Shown: piece by piece, positions 15,803-24,401 of the stretch | Layout: each line of letters begins with the position of its first letter | How positions within the stretch are numbered: the stretch's first letter is position 1 | Assembly (NCBI RefSeq): GCF_000712595.1 | Contig: NZ_JOTN01000006.1 | Coordinates: forward strand, 141,781 to 205,780 | Source: Bacillus manliponensis | Lineage (GTDB): Bacteria > Bacillota > Bacilli > Bacillales > Bacillaceae_G | Length of the DNA stretch: 64,000 nt | Direction: 5' to 3' | Translations under genes and position numbers: made by a program | Notes under the pieces: model-generated | What the model saw: only the letters and a program-made list of their open reading frames with translations | Databases searched by the model: none | What the model was told of the DNA's origin: nothing

Positions 15803-16963
15803 TTAAAATTCATTTTCATCAATTAAATTACCAGCATCGTGATCTTTTAGTAGTCGTTGCTTTAAATAATTTTCTTTCGTTGTTCGATCATCTTTATGAC
15901 CAACAGCTGCGGCAATCACATGAGGTGGCAATTTTTTATAGTCATATAAGTATTGTACATAAAAATGTCTGAAGAAATGAGGTGTTATTTTCATATCTTT
16001 TGTAAACGGTAAGTTTGTATCTTTTATAATTTTGGTAATGTATTGAGATAAATAGTTTTCTTTATATACTGTATGATGTTTTGTTTGAAAAATTGTGCCT
16101 CCGTTTTCAACCCCTAACTGCACTGGCAAACGGCGTCGAGTCCGAAAATCTACAATGCGCCGATACACTTCTTTATTTATTGGAACGATGCGCTCCGAAT
16201 CACCTTTTGTATTTACATATAAATAATAACGATCACGAATCGTATCATATTCTAAATCTGCCCACTGTGCATTCGCAACTTCAGCAACACGTAAACCAGT
16301 TGTCGCTAATATAGAAAGAAGGGCATAATTAATAGGGTTATTTTTATAAAAATTCAGCAATTCCGTCACTTCTTCATATGATAATTCTCGCTTTGGCTTA
16401 TGCTTTTTCGATATAGTAGTACTCAAAAATTCAATATACAACGGCTCTTTTATATATTGAATTTCATAAAGCCATTTTAAAAAGGAACGGATAATTCGTA
16501 GTTTTCGGCTAATAGTTGCTGGTTTGTATGTTTCTTTTGATTGATCTGAAATAGCTTCTTCCGATAACCAGCGTTGATAATTTCGGATATGTCGTTTTCG
16601 TAAATTCCCCCAAACTTGTCCTTCTATATAATCTTCTACATCACTTTGTAAAAAAGAGTGATGCTCACGAATAAAGAAATAAAACTGAGTTAAATCACGC
16701 GAATATAAAATTCGGGACGCATCTTTTATTCGTTTCTCCTTATCAAAATGTGTTTGTCGGTTCAAGTAATAATATAGAATTTCTTCATCAGAAAAATCAT
16801 CGTATGAATATGTATCATTTCGTTCATTTGCTTCTTTGCGGTATTCCGCTTGTGTTAAGAAATCTTCATTCCATAATGCAATCGCATTTGCGAATTTCTC
16901 TTTATACTGTAGATTGGTACGTAAAGAATTACTACTGTGTTTTGGTATTATATTAGATTCCAA
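15803..16963 (-). CDS. Tyrosine-type site-specific recombinase
   Basis: 386 aa, TTG start. Residues about 80-180 form a SAM-like core-binding domain (LKWLYEIQYIKEPLY nearby). The catalytic domain has Arg in TTGLRVAEVANAQW, Lys in TKGDSERIVPI, HxxR in PHFFRHFYV, His in VGHKDD and the nucleophile Tyr in TKENYLKQ, so the active site is complete. There is no attachment-site duplication or prophage beside it, so it looks like a resident solitary recombinase. It is divergent from a two-HTH protein, and a long perfect inverted repeat sits in the shared upstream region. Confidence 0.9.
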   Translation of the reverse strand: MESNIIPKHSSNSLRTNLQYKEKFANAIALWNEDFLTQAEYRKEANERNDTYSYDDFSDEEILYYYLNRQTHFDKEKRIKDASRILYSRDLTQFYFFIREHHSFLQSDVEDYIEGQVWGNLRKRHIRNYQRWLSEEAISDQSKETYKPATISRKLRIIRSFLKWLYEIQYIKEPLYIEFLSTTISKKHKPKRELSYEEVTELLNFYKNNPINYALLSILATTGLRVAEVANAQWADLEYDTIRDRYYLYVNTKGDSERIVPINKEVYRRIVDFRTRRRLPVQLGVENGGTIFQTKHHTVYKENYLSQYITKIIKDTNLPFTKDMKITPHFFRHFYVQYLYDYKKLPPHVIAAAVGHKDDRTTKENYLKQRLLKDHDAGNLIDENEF

Positions 16964-17069
16964 AGTCCATCAAATCCTTATTTATTATAGATAGTTTTTG
17001 TTTATATTTAATATGAAATGTACTTATATTTTATTTTAAAGGTCATCTTATTAAAATACAATAGCAGTA

Positions 17070-17106
17070 GTTAACCATAGAAAATCTCACATTTTCTATG
17101 GTTAAC
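17070..17106. repeat. 16-bp perfect inverted repeat between recombinase and HTH gene
   Basis: GTTAACCATAGAAAAT (17070-17085) and its exact complement (17091-17106) flank 5 nt. It lies in a divergent intergenic region where no terminator is expected. The 14-bp word TGTAAAATTAAATT is also repeated at 17115-17128 and 17197-17210. Candidate operator or recombination site. Otherwise I see nothing in 16964-17322 apart from AT-rich promoter sequence. Confidence 0.6.
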
Positions 17107-17322
17107 TTTTGATTTGTAAAATTAAATTTTGCTTAGTCGAATAAAAATGATATATATTTGAAATTAAAAGTAAAAAGAGATTACTTATTTGAAAACTGTA
17201 AAATTAAATTCCTTGTTATATATGATATAATAAAATTAGTTTTTATAACGTTTTATTTTATATTTCAACTTTTACTAGAAATAAAATAAATGTTTAATAT
17301 AAATAGAAAGGGTTTGTCTTAC

Positions 17323-18297
17323 ATGTATGATCAGCAATATATGGATACTAATGAAGTTAAAGAGTTTTTAGAAATTACAAGCTTTACATGTAAAAAGCTA
17401 ATGACAGAAGAGAAGCTTGTTCCAATTAATAAAGAAACGTGGCGTCTTGATGGAAGTTTCTTATTTCGAAAAGAAGATGTGGTGAAACTACAAACACAAC
17501 TACAAATTGATGGGATGACATTAAATCAAGCGAGTAAGAAATTTCAAGTGAGTATGTATCAATTGTATAAATGGGTAGAAGAAGGCGAGTTAACATATAA
17601 AATTCGAATACATAGAAATAAAGAAACGAAATTTGTGAATGAAGAAGATGTAACTCGTTTAGTAGCACAATTAGATGATGCCAATCAACTATATACATAT
17701 TCAAGAAAGTATCATGTTTTATTATTACAAAAGTTTGCTTATGGAAATACAATTGCTCGCGCGACATCCATTCCAAAACGTGGAGATATTGTACTAACGG
17801 ATGAATTTGAGAATAAGATGACATTACAAGAGGCGAAAGAAAAGGGATTTACCCCAGTTCACACATTAAGTGAGCAACCTAGAAGTCACCATCAAGGATT
17901 TATGAAACTACGTTTTCCAAAAGTACATTATTTAAGACATGATGTATTCCAGCGCATAGATTTATTATTACAATATGTATCACCTCGAAACATCCGTATT
18001 TCAGAAGAGCATAACTTTTGGATTATTGATATTCGTCAATCACTAATTGAAGTTCCTGTATCTATGCAACAAGAATGGATGGATTCGCTTACGCCGTATG
18101 TTATTGAAGGAAAAATAGTAAAAAGACGAAATGATAGTATTTATTTAGATAGCAATAGTGTAACAAAAAGCTTTGTATTATCATCATCTCAATATCAAGC
18201 TGTGAATGAAATTGCGAACCGAGAAAATATTACAATTGAAGAATTTATTACGAGTGCCATTCAAGAGAAGTTGATTCGTCACCGAGACACATTTTAA
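17323..18297 (+). CDS. DNA-binding protein with two MerR/excisionase-like HTH domains
   Basis: 324 aa from ATG 17323, downstream of AGAAAGGG; the ATG at 17290 precedes that site. Residues about 5-60 (MDTNEVKEFLEITSFTCKKL) and 65-130 (MTLNQASKKFQVSMYQLYKW, then GELTYKIR and a VNEEDVTRL tail) are two successive excisionase-type winged helices. The middle is uncharacterised. The C-terminal 45 residues (YQAVNEIANRENITIEEFI) resemble a ribbon-helix-helix-like or coiled segment. It is divergent from the tyrosine recombinase, so it may be its partner or regulator; this is inference from position. Confidence 0.75.
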   Translation: MYDQQYMDTNEVKEFLEITSFTCKKLMTEEKLVPINKETWRLDGSFLFRKEDVVKLQTQLQIDGMTLNQASKKFQVSMYQLYKWVEEGELTYKIRIHRNKETKFVNEEDVTRLVAQLDDANQLYTYSRKYHVLLLQKFAYGNTIARATSIPKRGDIVLTDEFENKMTLQEAKEKGFTPVHTLSEQPRSHHQGFMKLRFPKVHYLRHDVFQRIDLLLQYVSPRNIRISEEHNFWIIDIRQSLIEVPVSMQQEWMDSLTPYVIEGKIVKRRNDSIYLDSNSVTKSFVLSSSQYQAVNEIANRENITIEEFITSAIQEKLIRHRDTF

Positions 18298-18398
18298 ATC
18301 CTTATTTTGTAAAAAAACAAGGGAGTTTCGAAAAAAAGACTCTTCAGATTCATCTATAATCTATCTTAAATAAAAAAGAATACTATAGGATTCAATTC

Positions 18399-18445
18399 GA
18401 TAAAAACATCATTATGGAATTGTTATGGTGTTTTTATCAAATTTT
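18399..18445 (+). terminator. Terminator-like hairpin after the HTH gene
   Basis: 14-bp arms with one wobble (GATAAAAACATCAT at 18399-18412, ATGGTGTTTTTATC at 18425-18438), followed by AAATTTTAG. Confidence 0.6.
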
Positions 18446-18539
18446 AGTTATTTTTATTTACATAATCAAGTTATAGTTAATTAAAATTGTTGAAACAAAT
18501 GATGTATGAAGTGAAGTGTAAGAAAAGAATAAATTTCAC

Positions 18540-18674
18540 ATAAAGTGAAACTTCACTCAGTGGAGGGTTCTCCATCCCTCACTTTTACGGACTGTTAATC
18601 TCCCACCTAAACTTCTCTGAATCCCCTAAGTTTTGAGGAGGAGTCTTACAGCCCATTAATGCGGGATGGATAAA
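18540..18674 (-). repeat. bcr1-type dispersed repeat, copy 1 (shortened)
   Basis: 135 bp bounded by ATAAA at both ends (18540-18544, 18670-18674; TTTAT when read on the minus strand). On the minus strand it reads CCCGCATTAATGGGC, then AGACTCCTCCTC, GTTTAGGTGGGAG, a terminal hairpin and GAAGTTTCACTTTAT. This matches copy 2 at 34002-34159 block by block, with about 22 nt missing before the last hairpin. It corresponds to the B. cereus-group bcr1-type element, a non-coding repeat known to sit between TTTAT copies. No coding function. Confidence 0.85.
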
Positions 18675-19099
18675 TATTTATTCTTTTTTATGAATCTATA
18701 TTCACTTTAAGTGATAATAGGAATATGTAAATTAAAAATCTAATCAATGGGATTTTCTTCATTTACTACTGAGTGTTAGCCAAATCAATCGATCTTTTAT
18801 CATTTGTTAAGGCGAAAGGGGTTACAAGAAACAGTTTAAGTTAAAAATTCGGAAACACATACAAATAAGCTCCCAAAGATATAAGAGAGGACTGTTTGTT
18901 GATATAATGATTTAGATGAGGAAATATTAGAGAAATTTCAATGTTATAAACATCAGGATATTTCACAAAAAATTGGTTTGTGAATTTGCTTTAACATATA
19001 TATTCAAATGTAATATTGTAACTGTTACATATTTGTTTTTGTTTCTTGCATATTCATTTTTTATACATGTTAATTTTGTAGTTATAAAAGTGATTCTTT
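18675..19099. other. Non-coding stretch without a recognisable gene
   Basis: No start codon with ribosome-binding site opens a credible gene on either strand. A short open stretch near 18910-18990 (DLDEEILEKFQCYKHQDIS) ends at TGA and could be a decayed gene, but it is too short to identify. Confidence 0.4.
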
Positions 19100-19140
19100 A
19101 AGTCAGTGGAGGAAAGGGACCTCCACTGACTTAAATTTTA
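19100..19140. terminator. Strong hairpin downstream of the lipoprotein gene
   Basis: 13-bp perfect arms AAGTCAGTGGAGG (19100-19112) and CCTCCACTGACTT (19120-19132). The minus-strand flank AAAGAATCACTTTT is only moderately U-rich. The motif also resembles the last hairpin of the bcr1-type repeat nearby, so its origin is ambiguous. Confidence 0.6.
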
Positions 19141-19162
19141 GTTCATTGAATGAGTGCTCGAA

Positions 19163-19414
19163 CTATTTATTATTGTCCATGTCAACGTCGTTGTCTTTTC
19201 TCATGTCTTGTTCCATTTGTTCAGAAGGTTCTTCCGTTGGATCTGGCTCTTCTTCGTCAACGCCATTGTCTTTTCTCGTGTCTTGTTCCATTTGCTCAGA
19301 AGGCTCTTCTGTTGGATCTGGTTCTTCTTCATCAACACCTGGGTTACACCCGAATAATAAACCAGCTGAAACGAGAGTAGATAAAAGTGCAAAAGCAAAT
19401 TTTTTCTTCTTCAT
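19163..19414 (-). CDS. Small acidic lipoprotein with a duplicated 25-residue unit
   Basis: 83 aa. The signal peptide ends in a lipobox (LLFGC, Cys23), so it should be lipid-anchored on the outer face of the membrane. The mature part is two almost identical 25-residue units (residues 26-50 and 51-75; VDEEEPDPTEEPSEQMEQD differing mainly at one Thr/Met), followed by DVDMDNNK. The composition is Glu/Asp/Pro-rich and probably disordered. ATG at 19414 follows GGAGG. Function unknown; repeat number is likely variable between strains. Confidence 0.85.
   Translation of the reverse strand: MKKKKFAFALLSTLVSAGLLFGCNPGVDEEEPDPTEEPSEQMEQDTRKDNGVDEEEPDPTEEPSEQMEQDMRKDNDVDMDNNK
19190..19339. repeat. 75-bp tandem duplication inside the lipoprotein gene
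   Basis: Two adjacent 75-bp units encode the 25-residue repeats of the lipoprotein. The near identity at DNA level shows a recent duplication, a candidate VNTR locus. Confidence 0.85.
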
Positions 19415-19546
19415 TTTCTTTTCCTCCTTTCATGTTTATATCTTTTAGCATGTCCAATTCAAAAGAGCTCATAATGGAAAATATCGCTAGTAAATATTTT
19501 GAAATTTCTTTATAATAGAATAGCTAATGAATCGAAGGAGGATATT

Positions 19547-20683
19547 ATGAAGATAACAGATGCGATTTATGGAACGATTACAATTGAAGATGAAGAAGTA
19601 AAAGCACTAATCAAAACAAAAGCGTTTCAACGGTTATCGCTTATTAAACAACAAGGGCATACATACTTTCTACATCCTAATGCTGTTCATACAAGAATCG
19701 AGCATTCCATCGGTGTATATCATTTAATGGACAAGGTGATTACACACCTTATGGAAAAACAAGATATTACCATATCACCTTATGAAAGAAAAGTAGCAAT
19801 GATTGCCACAATACTTCATGATATCGGTCATGGACCTTTCTCACACTGCTTTCAAAAAGTATGTCAGCAAGATCATGGCGATTTAACGATTCGAATTATT
19901 CGAGAAAACCTAGAGATTCGCTCTATATTAGAGAAAATACCAAATTTATTAGAAGATGTTGTGAACGTGCTACAAGGAGAAGGGAAATTTCAACTTATTG
20001 AGGATATTATGTTTTCTTCACTCGGAGTCGACCAGTTAGACTTTTGGAATCGTGATTTACATTACTCATCATTATCGCTTGAGTTAGTTCCTATTGATAA
20101 ACTAATTTCTACAATCCGTTATATAAATAAACAACTTATTATCGAAGAGACTGGTATTCCGTTTATTGAACATCTTGTTCATATAAAGCAACATTTGTAT
20201 CATGAAGGCTTTGGTCATCCCTTTGTCATCGGAAAAGATTTGTTATTCCAAGAAATTTTTCGAGAAGCGAGAGAAAGTGATACTGCGTTTGTAAATCCAG
20301 TTTTATGTAACTTTTTTATGGAGGAAGATGTAAATATACAAATAGAAGATTTTCTGCAATTACACGATGAGATGATTCACGATGAAATTAAGCAATTTGC
20401 ATCTAGAAATAACGGGAGATTAAGCTATTTAGCAGCGTTATATCTTCAGTCTGAGCATAGTTTAAAATGGGGGGAAGGGTTTAAAAAAATAGAGGGCATG
20501 CATATTGTTCATAAGGTAACTGAGAAAAAGAATTATAGTTCTTATACAGGTGGTATTTTCATTAAGAAAGACACTTTTATTGAAGATATTAAACATTTAT
20601 CAGTTTATATTCAAAACATTGTAGATATTCCAGCGAAAGAGTATATATGTTATTTGGAAGAAAACCTTATAGAAAATAAATAG
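19547..20683 (+). CDS. HD-domain phosphohydrolase (YwfO/dNTPase-like)
   Basis: 378 aa from ATG 19547 (GAAGGAGG directly upstream). The HD metal site is visible: HTRIEHSIGVYHL (first His), HDIGHGPFSHCF (His-Asp and further His), and a later Asp in SLGVDQLDFWNRD. The motif order is that of SAMHD1/YwfO-type dNTP triphosphohydrolases. It probably removes triphosphate from deoxynucleotides in the cytoplasm. It is convergent with the DUF1836 gene, whose stop codon lies in the same hairpin. Confidence 0.88.
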   Translation: MKITDAIYGTITIEDEEVKALIKTKAFQRLSLIKQQGHTYFLHPNAVHTRIEHSIGVYHLMDKVITHLMEKQDITISPYERKVAMIATILHDIGHGPFSHCFQKVCQQDHGDLTIRIIRENLEIRSILEKIPNLLEDVVNVLQGEGKFQLIEDIMFSSLGVDQLDFWNRDLHYSSLSLELVPIDKLISTIRYINKQLIIEETGIPFIEHLVHIKQHLYHEGFGHPFVIGKDLLFQEIFREARESDTAFVNPVLCNFFMEEDVNIQIEDFLQLHDEMIHDEIKQFASRNNGRLSYLAALYLQSEHSLKWGEGFKKIEGMHIVHKVTEKKNYSSYTGGIFIKKDTFIEDIKHLSVYIQNIVDIPAKEYICYLEENLIENK

Positions 20684-20703
20684 GAGCGAAAATCGCTCCT
20701 ATT
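20679..20703. terminator. Compact hairpin containing both convergent stop codons
   Basis: 11-bp arms AATAGGAGCGA (20679-20689) and TCGCTCCTATT (20693-20703). The HD gene stop (20681-20683) and the DUF1836 stop (20699-20701) both lie inside it. Confidence 0.75.
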
Positions 20704-21460
20704 CGATGTGTAATTCTTGTAAAAATAACGTAGCTGATACATAGCGCTTTGCTAACATTTGTACGTATGCCGTATGAACCGATAATGTTGCAATGATGAT
20801 TGCGTTTCGGATTGCTTCTCTTTGAGCGCTTGTAATATGCTCAAATGTGCTAGCGATTGCATCTGCTTTTTCTTTAATAATTTGCTCGATTGTATGGATT
20901 GTGTCGGTTTCTTTTAATTGTGTATAACCACTTGCGTTTAATTCTTCAAATAAAGAAGAGTAGGCTGCATACAAACGGACCGGGTTAATTAAGTCATCAC
21001 TTCGGTCTGCAGGATCGTTTACAATTAATCGAAGTAACTTTCGGATGGATTCAAAATCAAGTGCCGTTTTTAAGTCTTCTACAATAAATAGTAATGCTGC
21101 TTGTTCTACTGAGTATTTCTTTCCTTTTTGCGGTGATCCGATCATTTCTTTTATATCACGCTTTACCCAATTTTGCAGTGCCGTTGCTGAAAACTTTGTG
21201 TTTTCAATTTGATTACCAAGTGCAACAATTTCATTTAAAGAAAATCCGATATCAGTTTCTTCAATTTTAATTAATTTTTCAAATATTGGAGAGAGTGCAG
21301 TTGTAATAAATGCGGTTACACTTTCGCCACTTTCAATATCTTTTTTATGTGACTTCGCCCAAGCTTCTTGTAAAATTGCAAGAGGCTTATTTGTGTCCCA
21401 TCCTCTTAATGAGAGAAGAAGTCTTGCCATTTCGTTTCGTGTGAGATGAAATGTTTCCAT
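20699..21460 (-). CDS. DUF1836 domain protein
   Basis: 253 aa from ATG 21460, with GGAGGTG 8 nt upstream; the GTG at 21469 is part of that site. The region FSATALQNWVKRDIKEMIG and YSVEQAALLFIVEDLKTAL is the DUF1836 core, which resembles a MerR-like HTH (helix, turn, NWVKR) plus a helical bundle. An all-helical C-terminus follows. Probably a cytoplasmic DNA-binding protein; targets unknown. Confidence 0.8.
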   Translation of the reverse strand: METFHLTRNEMARLLLSLRGWDTNKPLAILQEAWAKSHKKDIESGESVTAFITTALSPIFEKLIKIEETDIGFSLNEIVALGNQIENTKFSATALQNWVKRDIKEMIGSPQKGKKYSVEQAALLFIVEDLKTALDFESIRKLLRLIVNDPADRSDDLINPVRLYAAYSSLFEELNASGYTQLKETDTIHTIEQIIKEKADAIASTFEHITSAQREAIRNAIIIATLSVHTAYVQMLAKRYVSATLFLQELHIE

Positions 21461-21704
21461 CTTTTTCACCTCCGTAAAAAAGTTCTTATGAACCTATGAT
21501 ATGTATTGTTCTTTTGAAAGTCAATGCTATTTCATGATTTTTCCTTCTTATTATATGTTTTATCTGTATTTTGTATAGAAAAATATAAATTTCTTCACAA
21601 AGTTAAGAAATAGCTCTTGATTATTCTCATGAAAGTTCATATAATAAGGTCATAAGAACTTTTCTTTTAAACTTAAATATATACTAAAAGGAGAACTCAA
21701 AATT

Positions 21705-22160
21705 ATGATGAAAAAAATTGTTACAGTATTAACAGCATTTATGTTAATTTTCACTGCTGGTAGCTTTATTGGAGTAAACCATGTTGATGCAAAAGGGTAC
21801 AAATCTGGTAAGAAATCTTATACTCCACCTTCAGGACAAACAGACAAATCAAAATTTGGCGGAACAAAATCAGATTCTAACGTAAACGTAAAAAAGACAT
21901 CTCCAGATTCTAAAACGAAAGCAACAAATACAGCACCAAAGAAGAGTAAAAGTGGTTTAATGAAAGGTCTTTTACTAGGTGGTCTTGGTGGTTTACTACT
22001 TGGAAGTTTATTTGCTAACATGGGTGTACTTGGTTCGATTTTAGCGTTCATGGTAAATATGTTAGTTATGGTTGGTATTATCATGATTGCAATTCGAATC
22101 TTTAAACACTTTAAAGATAAACGTAAAAAACAGGTGGAAGAAGCGGCATGGAGACAGTAA
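21705..22160 (+). CDS. Membrane protein with signal-like N-terminus and Gly-rich helices
   Basis: 151 aa. The N-terminal hydrophobic segment (3-25) looks like a signal or anchor. A basic Ser/Thr/Lys-rich low-complexity linker (30-85) follows, then a GLLLGGLGGLLLGSLFANMG stretch and a second helix (about 105-130), with a basic C-terminus. The layout resembles Tim44-like/YxcD-partner proteins of Bacillus. The stop overlaps the next ATG by 13 nt, so the two are translated together. Function unknown. Confidence 0.75.
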   Translation: MMKKIVTVLTAFMLIFTAGSFIGVNHVDAKGYKSGKKSYTPPSGQTDKSKFGGTKSDSNVNVKKTSPDSKTKATNTAPKKSKSGLMKGLLLGGLGGLLLGSLFANMGVLGSILAFMVNMLVMVGIIMIAIRIFKHFKDKRKKQVEEAAWRQ

Positions 22161-22453
22161 AAATTTCAGAACAAGAATTAATTAATGCGCTTTGTGTATA
22201 TATTGCAAAAAAAAGACAAGTTGGACCAGAAGAAGTACTTGTAGAGCTCGTCTATGATGATTACGGATTTTCAGCTGAAGTCGAAGTAAATGGACGTGAA
22301 CAAATTTTAATTCAAGCAAACTTAATTGAAGCATTACGCTTATGGCTTGATAATGAATATAATATAAATCCATTTGCGGCAAGAATTCAGCTTGAACTAA
22401 ACGACGAAGAGGGTATTATCGCGCTTGTAACATTAAATAATTCGTATGAATAA
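22148..22453 (+). CDS. YxcD family protein (DUF2653)
   Basis: 101 aa. Opening helix KISEQELINALCVYIAKKRQ, then VELVYDDYGFSAEVEVNGRE beta segment, a helix NLIEALRLWLDNEYNINPF and a final strand pair: the DUF2653/YxcD pattern. Cytoplasmic, acidic. It overlaps the preceding membrane-protein gene, suggesting the two products work together. A terminator follows directly. Confidence 0.82.
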   Translation: METVKISEQELINALCVYIAKKRQVGPEEVLVELVYDDYGFSAEVEVNGREQILIQANLIEALRLWLDNEYNINPFAARIQLELNDEEGIIALVTLNNSYE

Positions 22454-22456
22454 GGA

Positions 22457-22500
22457 AAAGAGCTGCTTGAGAACACTATCTCAAGCAGCTCTTTTTATAT
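22457..22500. terminator. Strong rho-independent terminator
   Basis: 15-bp arms AAAGAGCTGCTTGAG (22457-22471) and CTCAAGCAGCTCTTT (22480-22494), then TTTATAT. It also serves the convergent FAD oxidoreductase gene. Confidence 0.9.
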
Positions 22501-23733
22501 TTATACAATTTTGTTTTTATAATGTGCTAAGCAAAACTCTTCCCATAATTGATTCATTATGCCGCGGCCTATATGGATGTTTGGATGAAATTGAATCGGT
22601 GTTTGCTGCCTAACTTCATGAACTTTTCGCATTGCTTGCTGTAGTTGTTCTTCGACTGTTTTTGAATGGGTAAGTGCAGATTTCGCAATTGATAATCCTG
22701 CTGTTGTTCCTTGCATCATTGCAATCTTCCCGCTTTCAATACCTGTAATATTACCAGCTACGAATAAACCATGAAGAGGGGTTTCCATTGCTTCTGAATG
22801 AAGAGGGACATGGCCGCCAAGCTCTGGGATATACCGAAATGGGCATCCAGCTACTGCTGCTAGTTCTGCTAATGGATATAAACCACCGGCTATACAGACA
22901 AAATCCGCTTCATAAATACGTTCTGTCCCTAGGATTTGATTTCCATGTATATCGATATCGGCAACGCGAACACCTTCTACTTGATCTGTACCGATAATTT
23001 CAAGCGCAGCCTGTCGCAGTTTTAAAGGTGTGCCATTAATTTTGAATCCGTTTTTTGGGTAGAAGTGCAGACCCATGTTTCGTAACGTTTCATTTTTCAT
23101 AAGTCGACTTCCCATCCGAAGTAAAGGAGACGGGGCAAGGTGTGATACCTGCAAAAGAGATTTCATGACTGATTTTGGCTCACCTGCATGTTTACTTAAC
23201 TCATTTTTTTGAGGCAGGACAATATGGTGCACTTGAACACCAGCCAATTGCAGTTCATTTAAAATGGCAAATGCTAAAATGTTAGCACCGATAATCACAC
23301 CATTATCCCCAACTTTCACACGATGGACATTTGTCATAACTTGAGCGGCACCAATTGACATAACACCAGGAAGCGTCCATCCTGGTAATGGAATCGGATA
23401 TTCAGCTGCTCCAGTTGCAAGTAGTACAGAAGGTGTTTCTAATGTTCCAATACTTGTATGTACATACCATAACTTTTCGTTTGTTTCTAAATTATAAACT
23501 GATACACCACATCGAATTTCTACTCCGTAATCTTTTGCCTCTTCATGAAGACGTTCTGATTCTTTAATCCCATTCCACCATTCACCAGAAGGCTCTTGAT
23601 GAAGTTGTCCTAACAATCTACCACCAGGCTTTATAAATTCATCGACAATCATAACTTTTAGACCAAACTTTGCACAAGAAATTGCACCAGCTAAACCTGC
23701 TGGGCCGCCGCCAATTACAATTACGTCCATCAT
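22501..23733 (-). CDS. FAD/NAD(P)-binding alpha subunit, probable D-hydroxyproline dehydrogenase
   Basis: 410 aa. N-terminal dinucleotide motif GGGPAGLAGAISCAKFG (residues 8-24), a second nucleotide-binding stretch after VGDNGVIIGANIL, and the FAD-closing motif GLFVAGNITGIESGKIA near residue 330. The architecture matches HcnB/LhpE/SoxA-type NAD(P)/FAD subunits that pair with small [2Fe-2S] subunits and a DadA-like flavoprotein. It is the third gene of the minus-strand arm and overlaps its upstream neighbour by 4 nt. Role in hydroxyproline oxidation is inferred from the gene set. Confidence 0.85.
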   Translation of the reverse strand: MMDVIVIGGGPAGLAGAISCAKFGLKVMIVDEFIKPGGRLLGQLHQEPSGEWWNGIKESERLHEEAKDYGVEIRCGVSVYNLETNEKLWYVHTSIGTLETPSVLLATGAAEYPIPLPGWTLPGVMSIGAAQVMTNVHRVKVGDNGVIIGANILAFAILNELQLAGVQVHHIVLPQKNELSKHAGEPKSVMKSLLQVSHLAPSPLLRMGSRLMKNETLRNMGLHFYPKNGFKINGTPLKLRQAALEIIGTDQVEGVRVADIDIHGNQILGTERIYEADFVCIAGGLYPLAELAAVAGCPFRYIPELGGHVPLHSEAMETPLHGLFVAGNITGIESGKIAMMQGTTAGLSIAKSALTHSKTVEEQLQQAMRKVHEVRQQTPIQFHPNIHIGRGIMNQLWEEFCLAHYKNKIV

Positions 23734-24062
23734 CGTTTTTTAACCATTTCTCTTACGATATTCGGAAGTTGTTTTCCGCTTTCAACAACCATTCCGTCTT
23801 TTACAACTGTTAAGCATGCTCTTATATTCTGTAAGCCATCAACTGTAACGCGACACTCTACACAATGACCAATATTACAGTATATCCCTCTAGCTGTTCC
23901 GCTATCTTCATGAACACGTAATTTCCGTATCCCATTTGCTAGTAGTGCGGCAGCAATCGGTTCATTTTCATATGCTTCATATTGGATGTGATCAAAGGTG
24001 AAAGTTACTTTTTCTCTAGTTTCTAAATCTCCTAAAATGGGGTGGTTTACAATTCGCGTCAT
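23730..24062 (-). CDS. (2Fe-2S)-binding small subunit (HcnA/LhpF-like)
   Basis: 110 aa. The plant-type ferredoxin fold is shown by the ligand pattern CNIGHCVEC (three Cys) and the distal RACLTVV (fourth Cys). Such subunits carry electrons within D-amino-acid or hydroxyproline dehydrogenase complexes. The start overlaps the end of the BFD-like gene by 4 nt and its own stop overlaps the FAD subunit start, so the three genes are translationally coupled and probably form one complex. Confidence 0.85.
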   Translation of the reverse strand: MTRIVNHPILGDLETREKVTFTFDHIQYEAYENEPIAAALLANGIRKLRVHEDSGTARGIYCNIGHCVECRVTVDGLQNIRACLTVVKDGMVVESGKQLPNIVREMVKKR

Positions 24063-24331
24063 TGATTTTCACCTACCATTCCAAATGATATAGGCCGAAT
24101 GGGCGGTTGATATTTGAGCGGGGGATTATGGTGATTTTCATGATGAGATAAACCTTCAAGCATTCGCTCAAGTGCAACTCTGCATGTACGGCCTCCGCAA
24201 AAGCCCATACCAGCTCGTGTTCGTAATTTTAATTCTCGTGCTGAGCATTGATGTTGTTCTAGTAGAGAGCGGATTTGTTCATACGTTACTTCTTCGCAGC
24301 GGCAAATAATCATGTTTTCGGTAGAACTCAT
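24059..24331 (-). CDS. BFD-like (2Fe-2S) protein
   Basis: 90 aa from ATG 24331, with GAGGAGG 7-8 nt upstream; the upstream in-frame ATG at 24415 lies inside the regulator gene and before the SigL promoter. The BFD-like cluster motif is present: CRCEE near residue 10 and CGGRTC near residue 45. In hydroxyproline/opine oxidases this domain is either fused to the FAD subunit or encoded separately, as here. It is the first gene of the minus arm, directly behind the sigma-54 promoter. Confidence 0.85.
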   Translation of the reverse strand: MSSTENMIICRCEEVTYEQIRSLLEQHQCSARELKLRTRAGMGFCGGRTCRVALERMLEGLSHHENHHNPPLKYQPPIRPISFGMVGENQ

Positions 24332-24369
24332 ATCGTTACCTCCTCTAAACACTTTTACAAATATAATCA

Positions 24370-24385
24370 TGCAAAAACTATGCCA
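24370..24385 (-). promoter_or_regulatory. Sigma-54 (SigL) -24/-12 promoter of the minus arm
   Basis: On the minus strand TGGCAT-AGTTT-TTGCA, against the consensus TGGCAC-N5-TTGCA. GG (24384-24383) and GC (24372-24371) are separated by exactly 10 nt. It is located between the regulator stop codon and the BFD-like gene, with a predicted start about 12 nt after GC, leaving about 28 nt of leader including the ribosome-binding site. Confidence 0.85.
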
Positions 24386-24401
24386 AGAGGAGATAAGGGA
24401 G

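Noticed and set aside
16750-17106. Phage attachment site for the tyrosine recombinase
   Set aside because: No tRNA gene and no flanking direct repeat pair defining an integrated element; only a local inverted repeat is present.
19100-19132. Hairpin similar to the terminal hairpin of bcr1
   Set aside because: Resemblance is limited to the stem and there is no TTTAT end; treated as a terminator.
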